A stretch of DNA of 63,618 bases from a virus. The translations under genes and the position numbers were made by a program. The notes under the pieces are model-generated. The model did no database searches, was not told where the DNA came from, and worked only from the letters and a program-made list of their open reading frames with translations. Shown here piece by piece: positions 42,192 to 51,715 of this stretch; position 1 is the stretch's first letter, and every line of letters starts with the position of its first letter. The stretch is taken from positions 1 through 63,618 of IMG/VR virus record IMGVR_UViG_3300045116_000460; one strand, given 5' to 3'.

Positions 42192-43365
42192 TTCTCAATG
42201 AAATTTTTATTTTATCAGAATGAGCAACAGCAGTTATCATAATAGGGTCATTAGATGTTTTTAGTGCATTTCTACTATTTATTTTTTTACCTTTAATTTT
42301 CATATATTTTTGTTTATAAGGAGTATCATCAAACAACGATATGATAGCACAATTTTTAAGATTAGTATTTTCATACAGATAAAGAAATTCTCTTGAAATA
42401 CCAAATACATCAAACTGGAGTTCAGATAATGCCAATGAGTTGATGATTTTTTTCTTCTTTTCTAATTCTAACTTACTATGATTAATATAATCGTGCATTT
42501 TATATCTAAGATTAAAACTTTTAGTAAGTAAACTATTATATTTCCCATTGCGTTTGAATAATATTGTAAGATTTGGGAGTAGGGTTTTTTCACTTGTCAT
42601 ATTTGAATATGTAGTGATCGCATCTACAACGGAAAAACCATTATTAACAGCAATCAATGTAAGATGTTCCATATCGAAATGCTGTATATGTTCCCTCATT
42701 AAAAACCAGTAAAAATCAAAAAAGAACGTATTGGCATATAGCATGGCATCCGGGACACTAATACATAATAAACCATCAGGAGCCAATATTCTTTTAGCCT
42801 CTTTAAAAAATATATTCGGATCAAATAAATGTTCAAGAACCTGATCTGCAAATACGATATTGAAGGTTTCATTATCAAATGAAGTCTTTTCAGCTAAACC
42901 AAAAGAAATATTTTTAGATCCTAACTTGAGCGCAATGTCTACATAATGTTTTGAGCAGTCAATTCCATAAAGATTGTTGTATCCACGTTGATTCAAAAAT
43001 CTCAAAAAACCTCCAGTTGCGCATCCAATATCTAAAATTTTATCATTAATTGATATATATCGATTTATAAAATCAAATAGTGAAGAATACCTTGCTAAGG
43101 AATTCATATTTGAACTACCCGGCAAATCGCCAGTATGATTTGGTGATTCAATATTGTTGATTGAATATTCACCATCGTAGTAACTCAGAATATTCTGGTA
43201 ATCATTATAGCTTAAAGCATTCATCACATGTCCGCAATTGCAGCACATCACAATGGTAGCCGGATCATAAAGGAGTGATTCATCGAAATTACCACATCTC
43301 AATCTGATCAAAGGTTCAAAAGAAACATCTAAACAAATTGGGCATTTCAGGTCTTGATTTTCCAT
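42157..43365 (-). CDS. Zinc-ribbon class I methyltransferase
   Basis: A 402-residue protein. CPIC near residues 8-11 and MCCNCGHVMN near 40-49 form a zinc ribbon, then KILDIGCATGGFLRFL near 110-125 (SAM site), NIVFADQVLEHL and LLCISVPD. The N-terminal ribbon plus methyltransferase plus C-terminal domain is the layout of sugar C-methyltransferases. It overlaps the radical SAM gene by 19 bases. Confidence 0.82.
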   Translation of the reverse strand: MENQDLKCPICLDVSFEPLIRLRCGNFDESLLYDPATIVMCCNCGHVMNALSYNDYQNILSYYDGEYSINNIESPNHTGDLPGSSNMNSLARYSSLFDFINRYISINDKILDIGCATGGFLRFLNQRGYNNLYGIDCSKHYVDIALKLGSKNISFGLAEKTSFDNETFNIVFADQVLEHLFDPNIFFKEAKRILAPDGLLCISVPDAMLYANTFFFDFYWFLMREHIQHFDMEHLTLIAVNNGFSVVDAITTYSNMTSEKTLLPNLTILFKRNGKYNSLLTKSFNLRYKMHDYINHSKLELEKKKKIINSLALSELQFDVFGISREFLYLYENTNLKNCAIISLFDDTPYKQKYMKIKGKKINSRNALKTSNDPIMITAVAHSDKIKISLRNDGFKREFIDL

Positions 43366-44318
43366 AAAAGATCCTCGGCTATATGATCTATATTTATTGG
43401 TTCACCAGCCTTGAGTTGATCACAATTTTTACAAATATCAATATTTTGCCTGTCCTTCATTAGCATTTGTACACGAAGATTTTGTATTGGGTGATCGTTC
43501 CATATCTTGTTTAATGGTTTTTGGAAGATATTTCCAACAACAATTTTTCTATTCCAATCCAAAAAACAAGCACTAACTTCACCATCAAATTGAACACAAA
43601 ATGAATAAAAGATATATGGACAAACTTCAACATAAGTAATTGGATCACCATATACTCCAACTTCTTCATTTTTTTTGATACCTTCCATTGTCGTATCGTA
43701 CCAACAATTCATTACATGTTCTATAGCGCATCCATCGCTTATAGGCATAAATATTTCTACGAATCGCCATTGTTCTTCTTCAGAAATCAGATCTCCATTA
43801 ATTTTAACAAAGACAATGCAATTTCCTCGATTGTGATATAGGTCTGCAATATTATCAACATATCTTCCGAAGTCAACTCTTCCTCCAGCAAATTGATGAT
43901 ATTGTTCAGATGTTACTCCAATTACAGAAATATTGATACGATCCAATCCAGCCCTTATTAACTCACGATTCAATTTTGTAGTCAATAGACTACCATTCGT
44001 AGTCGTATCAATATCACATGCTACGCCCCTATCTTTTGCTAAGCTAATCATATCTACAAAACTTGGGTTTAGCAGTGGTTCTCCAAAAGCATATAGTCTT
44101 AGCGTTTTTAATTGCGATGGAAATTGCAATATTTGCGAGATTGTTTTATTATAAACTGACCATGGCATTATTCCCTGTTTTTCCATTTTGTGTTCATGAT
44201 GAAAGCAATATTTGCATCTGAAATTGCACGAAGAGGCAGGATCTACATTTATAACAAATGGAGTATCCAATGGCAACACTTTTTCTAACGGTTCCCTATT
44301 ATCTCTTGTTCTTTTCAT
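43347..44318 (-). CDS. Radical SAM/SPASM protein
   Basis: A 323-residue radical SAM enzyme: C31xxxC35xxC38 in SSCNFRCKYC binds the 4Fe-4S cluster that cleaves SAM. A C-terminal SPASM-type region holds CPYIFYSFC, ACFLDW, and CKNC with extra cysteines. SPASM enzymes modify peptides, sugars or alcohols. In this cassette a sugar or protein-bound target is likely. It overlaps the previous gene by four bases. Confidence 0.85.
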   Translation of the reverse strand: MKRTRDNREPLEKVLPLDTPFVINVDPASSCNFRCKYCFHHEHKMEKQGIMPWSVYNKTISQILQFPSQLKTLRLYAFGEPLLNPSFVDMISLAKDRGVACDIDTTTNGSLLTTKLNRELIRAGLDRINISVIGVTSEQYHQFAGGRVDFGRYVDNIADLYHNRGNCIVFVKINGDLISEEEQWRFVEIFMPISDGCAIEHVMNCWYDTTMEGIKKNEEVGVYGDPITYVEVCPYIFYSFCVQFDGEVSACFLDWNRKIVVGNIFQKPLNKIWNDHPIQNLRVQMLMKDRQNIDICKNCDQLKAGEPINIDHIAEDLLWKIKT

Positions 44319-44962
44319 ATGATTTCCGGTAATTTCCAGTGCGACTTAATGAATTTACTTTCGTCTGTAAATCTTCCAGGCTGTAAGTAATTTGAAAATA
44401 CAAAACTGTTAGGCAAATAAGCGATTCTCCCATTATTGCCATAAAGCAATTCAACAGCGAATTCTCCATCACAAACAGATTTATCAACTTTAAACCTTGT
44501 CTTTTTAAATACTGAACCTTTGATTATAAATTGGCCGAGTCCTATAGTGCCAATTCTAACATCATTTTTAGATTTCACATAAAAAACTCCAGGCAAGTGT
44601 GGAGTCGATCCATCACTAGGGATTGAATCGCCCCTATAAGACGAAAAAAATATAACATCTGCTGTTTGATTCCTAATAATATCAAAGAATCCAGGTTCAA
44701 AAACCGTTTCGTCACAAACAAATGCATAATAATCATTGTCATAAATTGATTGGTTATCTGCAAAATCATTGAATTTTCTAAAGCATTGTTCGCCTGTATT
44801 TAATTCTTTTACCCTAATGTTATGAACCCAAGAAACACCAAAATCAATATCTTCTTTTGGCGCCACAATAGGATAGTATTCAATTTTTTCAGGTTCAAAA
44901 TATTTAACTAAAGTTTTTGCCAAATTTACGCGATAAAATGGGCAAAGAATATGCAGGATCAT
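44315..44962 (-). CDS. GT-A-like glycosyltransferase
   Basis: A 215-residue protein starting ILHILCPFYRVN. YDNDYYAFVCDETVFEPGFFD (in parts DYYAFVCDE, near 79-87) gives the acidic nucleotide-sugar site at the position of a DxD motif, and the C-terminus has an acceptor-loop-like segment. It lacks the usual N-terminal GT2 signature, so I call it GT-A-like only. It is encoded in a series with other sugar genes. Confidence 0.6.
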   Translation of the reverse strand: MILHILCPFYRVNLAKTLVKYFEPEKIEYYPIVAPKEDIDFGVSWVHNIRVKELNTGEQCFRKFNDFADNQSIYDNDYYAFVCDETVFEPGFFDIIRNQTADVIFFSSYRGDSIPSDGSTPHLPGVFYVKSKNDVRIGTIGLGQFIIKGSVFKKTRFKVDKSVCDGEFAVELLYGNNGRIAYLPNSFVFSNYLQPGRFTDESKFIKSHWKLPEII

Positions 44963-44974
44963 TTATTGATATCC

Positions 44975-45703
44975 CTATCGTCTATTGTAAATATTTTTAT
45001 GATAAACATATGTAGTCGGTATCATAAAATGAGTCAATCCAATTTTATCTCTTACAGAATAACACCATTCAGAATCAACACCATAATGACTAGTTTGAAT
45101 ACCAAGAGGTATCGCCTCAACCAATGATCTCCAAGTCAAACAACAACCAAACGTATTATAGCAACATTCAACAGGTTCTTTTGGTAGTTTACTACTGCCA
45201 AAAGGTTCGTGCAAAAAATCATGATATGATTCTCTCCAATTCTCTATTTTCTTACCGGCCCAGTAAACAGTTTTATTCTCTTTACTATGGTACATCATAG
45301 GAGTAACTGAAGCAGTAGTATTGCATCTTTCTTTCAACTCCTTAACAAGAATCGTTAACCAATCATTGCACTCAACTGGAATTTCAATATCATCATTCAT
45401 CCAGCAAATGAATTGGCCAGTCGATTCAGGAAAAACCTTAACCACATTCCTAACTTGCGCTCTTTCTTTATGCAAAAAGAGTTTGATCTTTCCGTCATCG
45501 GCCATTTTTTTAAGATATGATTCAAGTTCTGGTACTCCACTTGCATCATCGGTAACAATGATTTCATAATCTGGATATATGGTATAGGATATAATAGATT
45601 CCAAACATGCTTTAATATAAACTAGCTGTTTGTATGTTGGTATGATTATACTTACCCTACCCATCACTCCAGAATCAAGATCCGGTTTCTTCTCCATGCT
45701 CAT
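44975..45703 (-). CDS. Family 2 glycosyltransferase
   Basis: A 242-residue GT2 enzyme: VSIIIPTYKQLVYIKACLESI begins the fold, given in parts VSIIIPTYK and YIKACLESI, then IIVTDDAS, ICWMNDDIEIP (the DxD-like metal site) near 93-103, and an acceptor region with GCCLTWR. It transfers a sugar from a nucleotide donor. AAGGAATAG precedes the start. It overlaps the upstream gene by 29 bases. Confidence 0.88.
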   Translation of the reverse strand: MSMEKKPDLDSGVMGRVSIIIPTYKQLVYIKACLESIISYTIYPDYEIIVTDDASGVPELESYLKKMADDGKIKLFLHKERAQVRNVVKVFPESTGQFICWMNDDIEIPVECNDWLTILVKELKERCNTTASVTPMMYHSKENKTVYWAGKKIENWRESYHDFLHEPFGSSKLPKEPVECCYNTFGCCLTWRSLVEAIPLGIQTSHYGVDSEWCYSVRDKIGLTHFMIPTTYVYHKNIYNRR

Positions 45704-46640
45704 CTATTCCTTTCCTGCTATTATAGCTCTTACCATATTTTGATTCTTTCCGCAGGATTACCTTGATTCCGGTATCCTCTTCAATTTTTGATCTCATAGA
45801 ATCTACATAAGATGCCGATTTGTTACCAAAAAGATTGAGCATGATTTCTTTACATCCGAGGCTTGCCAATTCTTTATATAAATCTATGTTTACATTTTGA
45901 ATATTATCATTAAAGCCAAATGTGAAATTCTTTTCATGCATTAATTTTGCTAGCGTGACTGCTCTTTGTTTATCAAAACAAAATGCCTCATCACCAAAGA
46001 AAAATGATTTAACACCATAGGCATGGTTAATTGCCTCTGTTTCATTCATAATTCTTGATGTTGTAAAAACTTTGTGGCCAGCACACATCCAAGTTGGTCT
46101 GTAAGGACTACCTCTGCTCCCCAAAATCATAATAGCTTTCCGTCCATCAAGTTTTCGATAATATCCGTTCACATCCACAAGATGCCTGCTTGGTAGAGGG
46201 AGACGATTAATGTCTTTTACATCAACCTTGTATACTTTGCCCATTTCACTACGAGAATTAATATAATCGTTCATGAATGTTTTAATGGCTGTTTCTGGTT
46301 CACCACGTATCACCACGTTAAACCCATCGTCATTTATGAACTTAATAATATTTTTAGATGGACCACTACCACAGGCAACCATAGTGGCTGATGGATTAAT
46401 TGCCTTACACTGCGATACTATTTTCTTTGTAAGGCCATATTTATCATTGTCTATGTATATAACATAGACTACGCAATGGCCAAAGCACCATTGGCTTTTA
46501 TCTAGCCCATTTAAATCGTTAATTCTAACCTTGAATCCTTGTTCTTCCAGAACAGGAGCAAGTTGAAGTAAAAATAAAGGAGGGTCAAGTCTTCGATGAT
46601 AAACATTAGCAAAAGGCATATTTATTAATTCTATTCTCAT
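45675..46640 (-). CDS. B12/radical-SAM-like protein lacking cluster cysteines
   Basis: A 321-residue protein with a B12-binding-like N-terminal half (PPLFLLQLAPVLEEQGF, then VACGSGPSK and VVIRGEPETA near 88-117) and the radical SAM half starting SRGSPYRPTWMCAGHKVFT (175-193). In active relatives this stretch reads SRGCPYxCxFC; here the first two cluster cysteines are replaced by Ser178 and Pro182, leaving only Cys186. EDEAFCF-like FFGDEAFCF follows as usual. So it cannot bind a normal cluster; it may serve as a scaffold or use a different chemistry. GGAGAG stands upstream of ATG. Confidence 0.75.
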   Translation of the reverse strand: MRIELINMPFANVYHRRLDPPLFLLQLAPVLEEQGFKVRINDLNGLDKSQWCFGHCVVYVIYIDNDKYGLTKKIVSQCKAINPSATMVACGSGPSKNIIKFINDDGFNVVIRGEPETAIKTFMNDYINSRSEMGKVYKVDVKDINRLPLPSRHLVDVNGYYRKLDGRKAIMILGSRGSPYRPTWMCAGHKVFTTSRIMNETEAINHAYGVKSFFFGDEAFCFDKQRAVTLAKLMHEKNFTFGFNDNIQNVNIDLYKELASLGCKEIMLNLFGNKSASYVDSMRSKIEEDTGIKVILRKESKYGKSYNSRKGIDEHGEETGS

Positions 46641-46652
46641 AGCATACTCTCC

Positions 46653-46922
46653 TTACACATAAAATGTTCGTCTAGTTCTACTGCTTCGAGGTCTTTTCCC
46701 TAGAATTTTTGCCGTTTCTCGATTACCGCTAACCATACTGACATTTACAATATCGCCAATGCCTATGGACGAATCACCAGAAATATCTAATGCTTTCTTT
46801 TTAATTGCACCACTTCCTAATCTGATATCATATGTCCCGTCAATATTTATTGCAGTGACAGTAGCATCTGCAATATTATCTATTTGGGTTTGTTTTGCAA
46901 TCGATTTTATAAGTTTCTTCAT
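46653..46922 (-). CDS. OB-fold tail/baseplate protein
   Basis: An 89-residue beta-rich protein with ATVTAINIDGTYDIRL, GIGDIVNVSMVSG and AKILG, the pattern of a small OB fold like the N-terminal domain of gp5-type spike proteins. A basic C-terminus (RPRSSRTRRTF) follows. It is likely a tail tip or baseplate part. It overlaps the upstream gene by four bases. Confidence 0.65.
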   Translation of the reverse strand: MKKLIKSIAKQTQIDNIADATVTAINIDGTYDIRLGSGAIKKKALDISGDSSIGIGDIVNVSMVSGNRETAKILGKRPRSSRTRRTFYV

Positions 46923-47236
46923 ATTTCTTCACCTGGCACGTAAGTCTCTACACTTATTGTAGACCATATCCCTCCAGCAGTAATCTTTATATTATGCTCC
47001 ACAATTTGATGTTTTGCATCTATTCCTAAATTTCCTTCTACTACTTCCACAATATTTGCAATGTAACAATCATCTTTATATGGAACCAAAATACTTTTCT
47101 TATGAACCTTATACCAATTTTCATCAATAAAATGTTTACCACGCTGGACAGCAATCGGTATAGTCGTGATTAATGGGTCATTAATCGATGGCGCTTCTTT
47201 GTCGCCGCTTCCTCTTATGCAAATAATTTCTATCAT
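46919..47236 (-). CDS. Unknown tail-region protein
   Basis: A 105-residue beta-rich protein (ITTIPIAVQRGKHFIDE and ISVETYVPGEEI). It sits among tail genes with one-base overlap to the next upstream gene, so a minor tail role is likely. Not recognised. Confidence 0.55.
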   Translation of the reverse strand: MIEIICIRGSGDKEAPSINDPLITTIPIAVQRGKHFIDENWYKVHKKSILVPYKDDCYIANIVEVVEGNLGIDAKHQIVEHNIKITAGGIWSTISVETYVPGEEI

Positions 47237-47718
47237 TACTTTCTCTCAACCATATTAGAAGGTAAGTTTAGTGTTTTGCCACATTGCAGACACACACCTT
47301 TATACACGTTTTTACCTCCAGCCCCACAACACCCCTTGATAAGGGTAACTTGACTACCACATCTCAAACATTTAGCAATTGCAGGAGTGGTCTCATTGTC
47401 TATCTTCCCAACTATTTTTTCAATATGAGTATTTTGACTATGTTGAACTGATTGGGCAAATTTAGCATCTTCGCCATGATCTTGATCTGGTTTTGTTTTA
47501 ATAATTTTCCTTGGAGCCCGCATCATAAAGCCAATAACCATTTGTTGCATAGACTCCAACCAACCACTTATTTCAGTTTTTAGTGTTGGTTCATTCATCC
47601 CAATCTTTGGGAAAAAATCAGGATCTTTTACTTCAATATTAATGTTGGTTAGTAAATTTTTTTCATCATCAATACAAAATACAATCCTTACTTCATTTCT
47701 GTCAAAATACTTTTCCAT
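47236..47718 (-). CDS. Tail-region protein with C-terminal zinc ribbon
   Basis: A 160-residue protein. The C-terminal part has CLRCGSQVTLIKGCC and CLQCGKTLN, a zinc ribbon. The N-terminal part is acidic and mixed. AAGGAGGA precedes the start. Role in virion assembly is inferred only from the operon. Confidence 0.6.
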   Translation of the reverse strand: MEKYFDRNEVRIVFCIDDEKNLLTNINIEVKDPDFFPKIGMNEPTLKTEISGWLESMQQMVIGFMMRAPRKIIKTKPDQDHGEDAKFAQSVQHSQNTHIEKIVGKIDNETTPAIAKCLRCGSQVTLIKGCCGAGGKNVYKGVCLQCGKTLNLPSNMVERK

Positions 47719-47728
47719 TTATTCCTCC

Positions 47729-49840
47729 TTACATTGATGGGTCATACACAACTACATCATGGCCTTTTGGTTCAAAAAAACTACTTTCATATGATCTGCT
47801 CCATGATGGTGAACCACCATGGACGATTTCATTGCCGCCTACTTCTGTTAGTTTTGAAAATGCATAAAATCTAAATGAATAGTCAAATGTACCATCACGT
47901 ACAACTCTAATTATCCACCCGCCTCCACTTGGATGTATTAACATAGACCACATACGGTCATATCCAAGATCCTCATCATCATAGCCAAGATCTTCATCAG
48001 CAACCATTTCAGCAGTGATCGGGTCATAACAATTGGGATTTGTTTGACCTTCTTGGCATCTAACCTCATGTATTGTGTCGGTAAATGCAGTTGTATAACT
48101 TCTAAATAACGGTGCATTTAGAGTAGTTCTGCCCCATACAAGAGCCATTTCGGGCATAGCAAGAAGAAATGCATATCGTGGTGTTATATCCTGATTACTT
48201 GGGTAGGTCATGGAAAATCCTCTTGTTTTCAAATCACCACTTTCAGGGTCACTATCATCTTCGCAATTACCGCGTTGCCAAGAATGATATTTTCTATAAA
48301 AATATGATTCTTCACTCAATGGTATTACAACATCATATGATACACTCCAAGATGGATCACAAGAAGGGCATTCACCACCTAGGGGAGCAAGGCATATTCT
48401 GTCTTCTGAGGCTGCACCACCGGCTTTTTGAGACCAATATATCAATTCAAGATATGGTAATTCATCATGATAATCACCGAGTAAGTTATGAAGATAATCA
48501 CATGTAAAGGCAGTTGGATTAGCTCTAACAAGTTGTGCTTGGATTTGTTGCCCAACAACATTATAACAATTACCGACACCATATTGTGAAATTCCCCAAT
48601 CACCTTCGTAAATATGTTCAATTGGTGGTATCATTGCAGGATAATTATAGCCACTTAATGTATACGAAAGTCTAGATCTGGCCTTATAGCATCTATCTAC
48701 TTGAGTAACATCAAAATATTGCGTTTCATCATATTGATGAAATACACCACCTTCTTGAGTTACACCTGTATTCAAAAACGTAAGAGATACTGGGTGATCC
48801 CAGGTGTACGATCTCGTGCGATTGCTTCCTGGCATTACCATTGTATGGGCCGTTCTTCTACCTGTCGCAAAAATAATAGGTTCAGTTCCCTGTTCGCTAC
48901 TAAGCCATATCCTTTCCGGTGTAAACCCTTGAACACAATCCCCACAACATGTACCGCCACAACTACCTGTACTTTGACTAGAAAGATCGTCAATATAGGT
49001 ATACTCTCTTGGTGAAGGCAAATCAGCATAAACAGTATATGACCAATAATAATTAGTAGAGCAAGTAAAACAACCGTTTCTGGCCCCATCACTACCGCAC
49101 TGACAAAGCCAGCCTGGGCACCATGGATTATTCCTTAATTTATCGGCGTCGCTACAACCACCTTGGCATCCTGTTTGACCAACAATCCCCCAATAATCTT
49201 CTAGTTCTAATTCAAGCGTTACCGGATCTACCACATAAGTCAAAACTAAATGAGTGTATCTCATTTCGTCATCTTCTTCTGCATACGGAGATATTTGCCG
49301 GTCAACCAAAACTCCTATTCTATATACGTTATTTTCTGCAAACTTTACATCCAAAATACGTCCATATGTCGAAGGATAGTCATCGAGGTTCTGATATGCT
49401 ATAGATATATCATTTAGTATAATTCTGTAATTTCTAGGAGGGTCAATTGGTGTACCATCCGTCTCCCATTTGGATACTATAATTGGATCACCATTGATCC
49501 AAGCTTCTAGTGTGTATGCTCTTAAATCGGGTGACGGATAAGCAGTATATATCAATAAACCATGCATTAAACATCTTCGCGCACCATCTGGAAATCCAAT
49601 TACGCAGTGAGGTTCACCAAGATAATCATCCCATTCGATTTCAACTGTATCGCCAACCGAATAAGGGATGCTTGGATCATCAGGAACCCAACCACTCTGG
49701 CAATTATATCTCCAATCAACTCCATCCCAATCAACTCCATCTACATTGATATCAATACTATTCTCATTGATGGCGAGAATTGTAGCATGTTTAAATGACA
49801 TTCTTTCAACATAGTTAGAGAAAGCACTATACGTACCCAT
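47729..49840 (-). CDS. Large cysteine-rich virion protein
   Basis: ATG 49840 is chosen because GGAGGG lies eight bases upstream; the in-frame ATG at 49861 lacks it. The 703-residue product starts with a beta/OB-like domain (SIDINVDGVDW, VGDTVEIEWDD), then a long Trp/Tyr- and Cys-rich central part (CQGGCSDA, CQCGSDG, CGGTCCGDC) and a beta-rich C-terminus. Short internal repeats occur (DGVDW twice, DEDLGYD twice). It is probably a tail fibre, tip or decoration protein; the many cysteines are unusual for a cytoplasm-assembled virion protein. Confidence 0.7.
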   Translation of the reverse strand: MGTYSAFSNYVERMSFKHATILAINENSIDINVDGVDWDGVDWRYNCQSGWVPDDPSIPYSVGDTVEIEWDDYLGEPHCVIGFPDGARRCLMHGLLIYTAYPSPDLRAYTLEAWINGDPIIVSKWETDGTPIDPPRNYRIILNDISIAYQNLDDYPSTYGRILDVKFAENNVYRIGVLVDRQISPYAEEDDEMRYTHLVLTYVVDPVTLELELEDYWGIVGQTGCQGGCSDADKLRNNPWCPGWLCQCGSDGARNGCFTCSTNYYWSYTVYADLPSPREYTYIDDLSSQSTGSCGGTCCGDCVQGFTPERIWLSSEQGTEPIIFATGRRTAHTMVMPGSNRTRSYTWDHPVSLTFLNTGVTQEGGVFHQYDETQYFDVTQVDRCYKARSRLSYTLSGYNYPAMIPPIEHIYEGDWGISQYGVGNCYNVVGQQIQAQLVRANPTAFTCDYLHNLLGDYHDELPYLELIYWSQKAGGAASEDRICLAPLGGECPSCDPSWSVSYDVVIPLSEESYFYRKYHSWQRGNCEDDSDPESGDLKTRGFSMTYPSNQDITPRYAFLLAMPEMALVWGRTTLNAPLFRSYTTAFTDTIHEVRCQEGQTNPNCYDPITAEMVADEDLGYDDEDLGYDRMWSMLIHPSGGGWIIRVVRDGTFDYSFRFYAFSKLTEVGGNEIVHGGSPSWSRSYESSFFEPKGHDVVVYDPSM

Positions 49841-50756
49841 AGAAACCCTCCAAAACTTCATACGCAGATATTATTAATGCGTCTTCATCTCGTTGGGTGT
49901 TGCCAGAATTAAATCTAACATATGCAGGACCACCAATTTGGTTTGGTCTATCGATTATAGGATCACCACCAGGATAACTTTTTTGATCTTTTAAAATCAT
50001 TACTGAATCACCAACGGACCATGGATAATAATCAACTGAAAGCATATTTAATTGAATAGTTAATGGGTAGTCGTCCACTATATTCGAATACAAACTCACT
50101 TGGTATCTAGGAGGAATTTCATTATAGACTTGAGTTATTACCCCACTTGTAAGAGCAGGCGTTTCGTATAGCGAATATCCAATAGGGACTGGCTGTGTCA
50201 CACCACCACATGATGTATTTCTAAAATATCCATCAACACGATACATCATGCCTGGGATAATTTTCCCTATATCCCAAAATTCTTCAGTTCCTGGCGGGTG
50301 CTTTCCTTCACCACCAATTCCACATCCACGGCAATAATCAGCATTTCTATCATCACCATCGGGGTAAAGAACAATATCAGGATCACTATTTTTAGTATGA
50401 ATATACTTCATTATTGTGTTCCAGCTTTCTCCCCAGACAGTCTTTGCTTTTAATTCTATTTTTTCAAGAATACATTTGTTTGGGTTATCCCATTTAACTA
50501 CTACACGGTCTTGGTCAAGACCAATCCATTGTATTGTTGTATCATAATTACAACCACAGGTTTCACCAATAGGGCATAATTTGACAACTGTTTTTTGCCC
50601 AGAAGTACAAATTGATCCAACTGGACAAATAGGGACCACAACAAATGTCATCCCTATTTCGTCAATTCTTTGTGATTTAATGCTTTGACCGCTGGTATAT
50701 TCTAGTGAATTATCAGATATTTCGTTCGGGCATATTTCTATAGTATATCGTGGCAT
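49827..50756 (-). CDS. Cysteine-rich virion protein
   Basis: Start ATG 50756 is preferred because AAAGGG lies upstream; ATG 50777 overlaps the previous gene. The 309-residue product is beta-rich with many cysteines (CPVGSICTSG, CPIGETCGCN, CRGCGIGG). Probably a minor tail or fibre protein next to the hub genes. It overlaps the next gene by 14 bases. Confidence 0.65.
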   Translation of the reverse strand: MPRYTIEICPNEISDNSLEYTSGQSIKSQRIDEIGMTFVVVPICPVGSICTSGQKTVVKLCPIGETCGCNYDTTIQWIGLDQDRVVVKWDNPNKCILEKIELKAKTVWGESWNTIMKYIHTKNSDPDIVLYPDGDDRNADYCRGCGIGGEGKHPPGTEEFWDIGKIIPGMMYRVDGYFRNTSCGGVTQPVPIGYSLYETPALTSGVITQVYNEIPPRYQVSLYSNIVDDYPLTIQLNMLSVDYYPWSVGDSVMILKDQKSYPGGDPIIDRPNQIGGPAYVRFNSGNTQRDEDALIISAYEVLEGFYGYV

Positions 50757-50766
50757 CTTACACCCT

Positions 50767-51714
50767 TTAATCGGCACTTACTTCAAAATTATCATTTGCC
50801 AACATATCGCCTGCCGTTGGTTGATATCCTTGTTTTACAACTGTAATTGCATGTGTTCCGGTCGATAACTTACCGGCATACCATTCACCATTTGATCCAG
50901 TTACTCCGCTTTTTGTTCCTCCATCAATTGAAACAGACGCACCTTGAATTACTTGCCCAGATATAGCATCTTGTACCACAATAGTCACATCATTTTCTCC
51001 AAGATCGCAATCATTTCTATATTGGATTACCAAATTGGCTTTTTGTATTGTTGGTGCTGCTTCATCTGCTTCATCTTCGCCCTCAAGGATTCTTGTTCCA
51101 CCAGATTCACTTGACGAAACTCTATTAGTATAATCTTGGCCAAGTTGGTCTAATTGCGAATCTGAAATACTACCGGGCCACCATCCACCAAGTTCAATTG
51201 CATATGCAATAACGTCAGCTTCTTGATTACATATGTGATAATATCTGTTAAAACGCGATTGGTAAGTTATTAAAATTACACCATATCCATCCTTATCTGG
51301 ATCTTCAGTAACAAAAACCCGGTTGCTGCCTTTGAGTAATTTGATTTTACCAAGCGATTTTCCAATCCATTCATATCTTATAACTGACCAAATCGGTTTA
51401 GAGGCAGATCCTGCAAAATTCGTAAGCGAAATATATTCAGTCACTTCTTCGCCTACATTTGGTGAATCCTGAAAAGAATTGCCAAGAGTTGCGCCTAGAC
51501 GATAAGGGCCACTAGCATACACTCTATAGTATGCTCTATCACCTGGTGCAAAGCAGGTTTTACTATTGTTATACTCATCATCAAATTCCATGCTTAATGA
51601 AAAAACAGTGCCGATTCTATCAAGATTGCAAGTCTCGACAAATTCAACGCTTAAGACTCCCTTGGCTCTATTTTCTTTTTGCGTTTGTACATCGGTTTCA
51701 ACAATTCGTGCCAT
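50767..51714 (-). CDS. Virion protein with shared SKPI-WIG domain and carboxypeptidase-reg-like domain
   Basis: A 315-residue protein. The N-terminal region shares a domain with the two neighbouring genes: EYISLTNFAGSASKPIWSVIRYEWIG. A low-complexity linker (RILEGEDEADEAA) precedes a C-terminal beta domain (VVQDAISGQVIQGASVSIDGG, given in parts, then GEWYAGKLSTGTHAITVVKQGYQ) of the carboxypeptidase regulatory-like type that usually extends surfaces or binds sugar. Likely a tail surface protein. Confidence 0.7.
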   Translation of the reverse strand: MARIVETDVQTQKENRAKGVLSVEFVETCNLDRIGTVFSLSMEFDDEYNNSKTCFAPGDRAYYRVYASGPYRLGATLGNSFQDSPNVGEEVTEYISLTNFAGSASKPIWSVIRYEWIGKSLGKIKLLKGSNRVFVTEDPDKDGYGVILITYQSRFNRYYHICNQEADVIAYAIELGGWWPGSISDSQLDQLGQDYTNRVSSSESGGTRILEGEDEADEAAPTIQKANLVIQYRNDCDLGENDVTIVVQDAISGQVIQGASVSIDGGTKSGVTGSNGEWYAGKLSTGTHAITVVKQGYQPTAGDMLANDNFEVSAD

Positions 51715-51715
51715 C

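Noticed and set aside
46637-46650. GAGTATGCTA before the B12/radical-SAM-like gene as a third copy of the promoter core
   Set aside because: No TTGAC box at the right distance, and the sequence is explained by the ribosome binding site and start of that gene.
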